From Paramoeba atlantica (taxonomy: Eukaryota; Discosea): a DNA stretch of 64,000 nucleotides. Under the pieces are notes generated by a model. That model did not search any database and was not told where the DNA came from. It saw only the letters and a list, made by a program, of their open reading frames with translations. The stretch's first letter is position 1, and each line of letters begins with the position of its first letter. Positions 58,150-64,000 of the stretch are shown piece by piece. The position numbers were made by a program, and so were the translations under genes. The stretch lies in the NCBI GenBank assembly GCA_977017575.1, contig CDRNVI010000143.1:1-64000 (forward strand). The letters are read 5' to 3'.

Positions 58150-58977
58150 CGGGTCCAGGCTAAAAGAAGAGAAAAAACCTTTGAAAGGGCAAATTGACAA
58201 AGTCGCTCGCTCTAAAAAAAAAAGAAAAAGAAAAAGAAAAAGGAAAGGAAGAAAAAAGAAAAAAAGAAAAAGAAAAAGAAAAGAAAAGAAAAAGAGAAAA
58301 AAAGAAAGAAAAAAGGAAAGGAAAAAAAAGGAAAAAAAAAGGAAAAAAAGGGGAAAAAAGAGAAAAAAAGAGCGAGACCAAGCTCAAAAAAAAAGAAATA
58401 GAAAAGAAAAAGAAAAAGAAAAAAGAAAAAAGAAAAAGAAAAAAAAGAAAAAAAAAGAAAAAAAAAGAAAAAAAAAGAAAAAAAAAGAAAAAAAAAGAAA
58501 AAAAAAGAAAAAAAAGAAAAAAAAGAAAAAAAAGGAGAGAGAAAGAGAGAGAAAAACCTTTGGTCAACAAAGAATCAGTTCAACTCAAACCAGTTAAAAA
58601 AAAGAAATAAAAAAAGAAGAGAAAAAACGTTTGAAAGAGCAAATTGACGAAGTAGAAAAAAAGAAAAAGAAAAAGAAAAGAAAAAAAAAGAAAAAAAGAA
58701 AAAAAAAAAAAGAAAAAAAAGGAAAAAAAGAAAAGAGAAAGAAAGAGAGAAAACCTTTGAGCAACAAAGAAGCAGTTCAGTTCAGACCAAGTTCAAAAAA
58801 AAAAAAAAAAAAAAAGAGAAGAGAAAAAGAGAGAGAAAAAGAAGAGAAAAAACCACCTTTGAAAAGAAAAAAAGAAAAGAAAGAAGGAAAAAGAAAAAAA
58901 GAAAAAAAGAAAAAAAGAAAAAAAGAAAAAAAAAAAGAAAAAAAAGAAAAAAAAAGAAAAAAAAGGAAAAAAAAAAC
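58150..58977. repeat. Purine (A/G) tract with short repeated islands
   Basis: GAAAAAA runs with recurring islands: GAGAAAAAACCTTTGAAAGG at 58170 resembles 58620, and AAACCTTTG..CAACAAAGAA recurs at 58553 and 58752. It extends to the 3' flank of the tRNA gene. Lys/Arg-rich open frames here are artefacts. Confidence 0.8.
58961..58976 (-). terminator. Pol III T-run terminator of tRNA-Lys
   Basis: On the minus strand the tRNA 3' end is followed after one base by a run of T residues (complement of the A-runs here), the standard RNA polymerase III stop signal. Confidence 0.75.
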
Positions 58978-59050
58978 AGCCCCCGGCGGGGCTCGAACCC
59001 GCGGCCACTAGATTAAGAGTCTAGCGCTCTACCGACTGAGCTACGGAGGC
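58978..59050 (-). tRNA. tRNA-Lys (anticodon CTT)
   Basis: The 73-nt minus-strand sequence folds as a cloverleaf. The acceptor GCCTCCG pairs with CGGGGGC (one G-T pair). The D-arm is GCTC..GAGC, the anticodon stem CTAGA/TCTAG with loop CTCTTAA (anticodon CTT), and the T-arm GCGGG-TTCGAGC-CCCGC. Internal promoter boxes A (TAGCTCAGTCGGTAGAGC) and B (GGTTCGAGCC) are intact. No intron, and CCA is not encoded, as expected for a eukaryotic nuclear gene. The discriminator base is T. Confidence 0.95.
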
Positions 59051-60688
59051 AATTTGATAAAAATCGGAAAAAAAAATGGGTTTAAAAAGGATTGGGGGAG
59101 ATACGACACCACCACCACGAAAACCTCCCCCCCCCCTTTCCTTCAAGTCACCAACCAAATGAAAAATAATTGTGGAAATTATGTATTTTGGCAATATGTC
59201 CCCCACCCCCCCCAACAAAATTGGTGCTACTGTGGCTAATTTACCCATCACAAAGTATTTATGGAGGTGGTGTGCGAGTCAAAACCCAATCTTCATGTCC
59301 ATTCTGGAAAATTCCCAAAGAGGCTGCAACATTTGTTTATGTGAACAAATATTATAACCTTTTTAGTCTTTTTAAATCTCAACAAAACAGTGGGTTCTTC
59401 CTTTCTAATAACTTGAACAAACCCCCTCCCAATTAAAGACCCCCCCCCTCCAAAAAAAAAACAAGGTGCGCCACCACAGAAAAAAGGTACACAATTCCCA
59501 CAAAAACACCTACATTCACCATTTTATCGAAAAGGAAAACCCAAACCATCCCCACAAAGCAAACCTCATTTGTATTAACAAAAAACAGAAAGAGAAAAAC
59601 CATAGTGTGTCTGTGGAAACTTTTTGGATCTTAAAAAAAAACAAGAGAAACCAAAAAATCAAAGAAAAATCAAAAGAAAAATCAAAAGAAAAACCTGCAC
59701 ATCAATTAAAACCCTCTTCTAGAAAAACACCAACCCCACAAAAAACCACACCCCATACACAAGACCAACACCAACATCAAAAAAAATATAGAACAGAGTA
59801 AAAAAAAAAGAAAAAGAACAAAAAGGGAGAAAGAAAAAAAAAAAAAAAAGAAAAAAAGAACAAAAAAAAAGAATAAAAAGGACGAAACGAAAGAAAGATG
59901 AAAAAAAAAAAGAAAACCTTTTTGTTATTTTTGATTGTTTGGTTCAAACAAACAATAAACCTTGAAAAATGTGTGTACACAAGACAACACACAATCAACT
60001 TACACATACAACCAATGCACAACCAATACACAAAAACACTGATGTACCAACTACCAACAAAGTGACCAAAAACAATTAACAATAATAATATTTAACTCCA
60101 ACAAAACCAAACAAACAAAACAAAACAACACTAATTAAATACTCATCACCCCTCCAAACAAAAAACAGAAGACAAATTAACCAACTAAAAAAATATTATT
60201 ACAACAAAACGGAAATATAAATATTACAAAAGAACAAAAAGAACCAACCAACCATTATATGTGGCTCGCTCCCTCCAAAAATCCCCAACCCACATCTTTG
60301 TCTTGATGATTCCACACACTCTCTCTTTTTTTGTGTTTTTCTGTGAAAAATTGGTTAAAATTACAAACACAACATAACCACAACACAAAAAAACAAAATC
60401 AACAACAACAATAACAATTACAATAACAAATATCAACAACAAAGAACAAATAACAACAAGAATAACAATACGAATAACAAATAACAATAAAAACAATAAG
60501 AACAACAATAAGAACAACAATAAGAACAACAATAATAACAACAAGAACAAGAACAACAAGAACAACAAGAATACCAATAACAAATAACAAATAACAACAC
60601 AATCAAAATACCATCACCACCCACAACAGCAATACCATTAACAAAAACAAAAACAAACACAAAATAAAAGAAGGAAAAAAGAGAAAAA
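59051..60688. other. Unassigned region with A/C-rich simple sequence
   Basis: Moderately unique sequence to 59450, then A/C-rich stretches, poly-A/GA (59800-59910) and an AACAA-type run at 60390-60650. A CAACAAAATTGG stretch and oligo-C runs occur at 59130-59220. No supported gene. Confidence 0.4.
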
Positions 60689-60786
60689 CCTGGCGGTGGC
60701 ATAATAGTCGGGATTGTTGGGAACGGAGTAATATATAAAAAGGCCTGTGGAGGGAGTCTTATAACAAAGAAACAAAGATGTCCCCA
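60689..60786 (-). other. Exon-like segment, paralogue 1
   Basis: Minus-strand segment after an AATAATAG acceptor-like site. It encodes GHLCFFVIRLPPQAFLY and ends PTIMPPPG at a CAG/GTTTTT donor-like site. It resembles 61310-61396. Likely a decayed or alternative duplicated exon. Confidence 0.25.
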
Positions 60787-61309
60787 TTCTATTATTAACA
60801 ATTTAACAATTAACATTATAAAAAAAGCAATAACAATCAAATAACAACAACAATCATAACAATACAATAATAACAATAATGATTATAAAAAATAGTAACA
60901 ACAATCATAACAATTGCAATCACAATAACAAACCAACAATCATAATAACAACAATAACAACAAACAACAAACAACAACAAACAACAAACAATAAACAACA
61001 AACAACAAGAAAAACAAATAAACAATCATAAACAACAGCAACAATAACTATAACTTAACCACAATCACAACAATCACAATCACAACAAACAAAACAAAAG
61101 TAACACTGAATGACACAACAACAACAAACAAAACGACAAACAAACCAACAAACCAACAAACCAACAACAAACCAACAATAAACCCAACAACAAACCAACA
61201 CAACAGAATAATCACATCATACTAAAAAAGATAAACAAATCCACACAATCAAAATAACTAACAAACCAAACACTGAAACACTGAAACAACAAAACACAAA
61301 ATAAAGGGA

Positions 61310-61396
61310 AACCTGTGCCACTCATATTTTCAAAAAGGCTTGTGATTGGAAGGAAGTCTTTGTAACAAAGGAAACAAAAAAGATGTCCTCGCACTA
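61310..61396 (-). other. Exon-like segment, paralogue 2
   Basis: Minus-strand segment after a TTAACTAG acceptor-like site. It encodes RGHLFCFLCYKDFLPITSLF and ends at a CAG/GTTTCC donor-like site. It shares its opening and its intron borders with 60689-60786. Confidence 0.25.
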
Positions 61397-61752
61397 GTTA
61401 AGAGAAGGGGGAGGAGGAAGAATCAGATTTTAGTATCAGAGAATTTTAATTAATTAAATACTAAAAACTAATACAAAAACAAAAACACTCTTCCAATAAT
61501 AACAGACAAACCAACCAAACCAAACCAAACCAATCACCACAAAAAAGAAAAGAACAAAAACAAATACCAAAAATACCAAAAGCAAAAAATAAAACAAATA
61601 ATAAAAAAACAAGTTCAACAAGAACAAATTAACAAGAACACAAAACCTTCTTTTAAAATGGACATCAATCATTTACAATGATTTCGTATTCCCCTCAATG
61701 GACGGGACACTTCTTTCAATTAATACACCAATCTTGGTGATCTAAATTCTTT

Positions 61753-62194
61753 TCATTCTTTTTGTCTGTTTTCTTCTTGATGAACATTTGGAGTGGAATC
61801 TGGGGATTCCTGTCTTTTTTTCGATTTGAGAATTTGGCTTTGAGAGACAACAAACTGTTTTTTGTACAAATTAATAAATTTTTCACACACCCTTCCTTCC
61901 TTCCTTCCCTTCCTTCCCTTCCTCTTCTCAAAAAACAAAACAAAACAAAAACACAAAAACAACATTAACACACACACACCCCATTTTTAAAACACAAAGA
62001 GACAAATACAAAAAAAGTAAACAACAAAACACACCAAACACAGACAGAAAAAATAATCCATGCAAAAAAGTAACCTTCTCAGTGTGTTGCAAAAAATCTT
62101 CTTGTGTGTTGTGCCGATACGTGGTATACCTTTTGTCAAGAAAGTCACATTTTTTTCGAGAAAGAAGACATTTGATTTCATTATGATAGGACAT
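61753..62194 (-). CDS. Possible two-exon small protein, 73 aa
   Basis: Exon 62194-62075 (ATG, 40 codons, KCLLSRKKCDFLDKRY, ending TEK at an AAG/GTTACT donor) joins in frame to 61854-61753 (after AAAAAACAG; QSQILKSKKRQESPDST), stop TGA. Total 222 nt. Basic, with two closely spaced cysteines. No family recognised. It could be the 5' part of a longer gene that includes the exon-like segments further left. Confidence 0.3.
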
Positions 62195-62199
62195 ACCAC

Positions 62200-64000
<1,801 letters not shown>

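Noticed and set aside
57819..58163. Plus-strand 114-codon open frame with paired cysteines
   Set aside because: Lies opposite the hAT-like remnant, has no recognisable zinc-finger spacing and runs into the purine tract.

Overview
The window is a chromosome end of a nuclear eukaryotic genome. It opens with about 0.98 kb of CCCTAAA telomere repeat (TTTAGGG type, as in plants, many algae and several protist groups). It also carries GT-AG introns, a eukaryotic tRNA-Lys and a polyubiquitin gene. The DNA is AT-rich and full of purine/pyrimidine simple repeats, several of which are translated. I cannot name the clade. The polyubiquitin junction has no inserted residue, which argues against core Cercozoa or Foraminifera.

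Layout. 0-1 kb: telomere. 1-11.75 kb: a graveyard of nearly CpG-free elements: a Copia pseudogene cut off at the telomere side, a Ty3/gypsy pseudogene with a chromodomain-like tail, and an antisense SAP-domain pseudogene. 11.75-20.4 kb: GA-rich satellite with a 1.7-1.8 kb higher-order repeat, a second and differently aged Copia fragment, and a duplicated 46-nt intron. 20.4-21.3 kb: 5'-truncated non-LTR element tail with a zinc finger and restriction-like endonuclease domain. 22.4-36.8 kb: two large divergent intron-containing genes. The minus one encodes 2307 residues that I do not recognise. The plus one encodes 1397 residues with a ParB-like DGRHR module. 40.4-48 kb: a 2OG-Fe(II) dioxygenase gene facing the 3' end of a 14-exon gene with a transposase-like body and a C-terminal Ulp1/SUMO-protease domain. 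48-54.8 kb: two sets of ~1.4 kb tandem duplications. 55.1-56.4 kb: a 92-bp tandem array interrupted by a 587-bp inverted-repeat element. 57 kb: an interstitial copy of the telomere-adjacent block beside a hAT-like pseudogene. 59 kb: tRNA-Lys(CTT). 63.5 kb to the end: polyubiquitin, running off the window.

The exon models were built by hand from GT-AG sites and reading-frame continuity. The three large models each sum to a multiple of three (6924, 4194 and 4716 nt), which is good internal support, but no transcript evidence was available. The most interesting stretch is 40.4-48 kb. A possible TET/JBP-like dioxygenase lies next to a transposase/Ulp1 gene, in a chromosome end whose dead retroelements look eroded by cytosine methylation and deamination. 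The functional link between these is inference.
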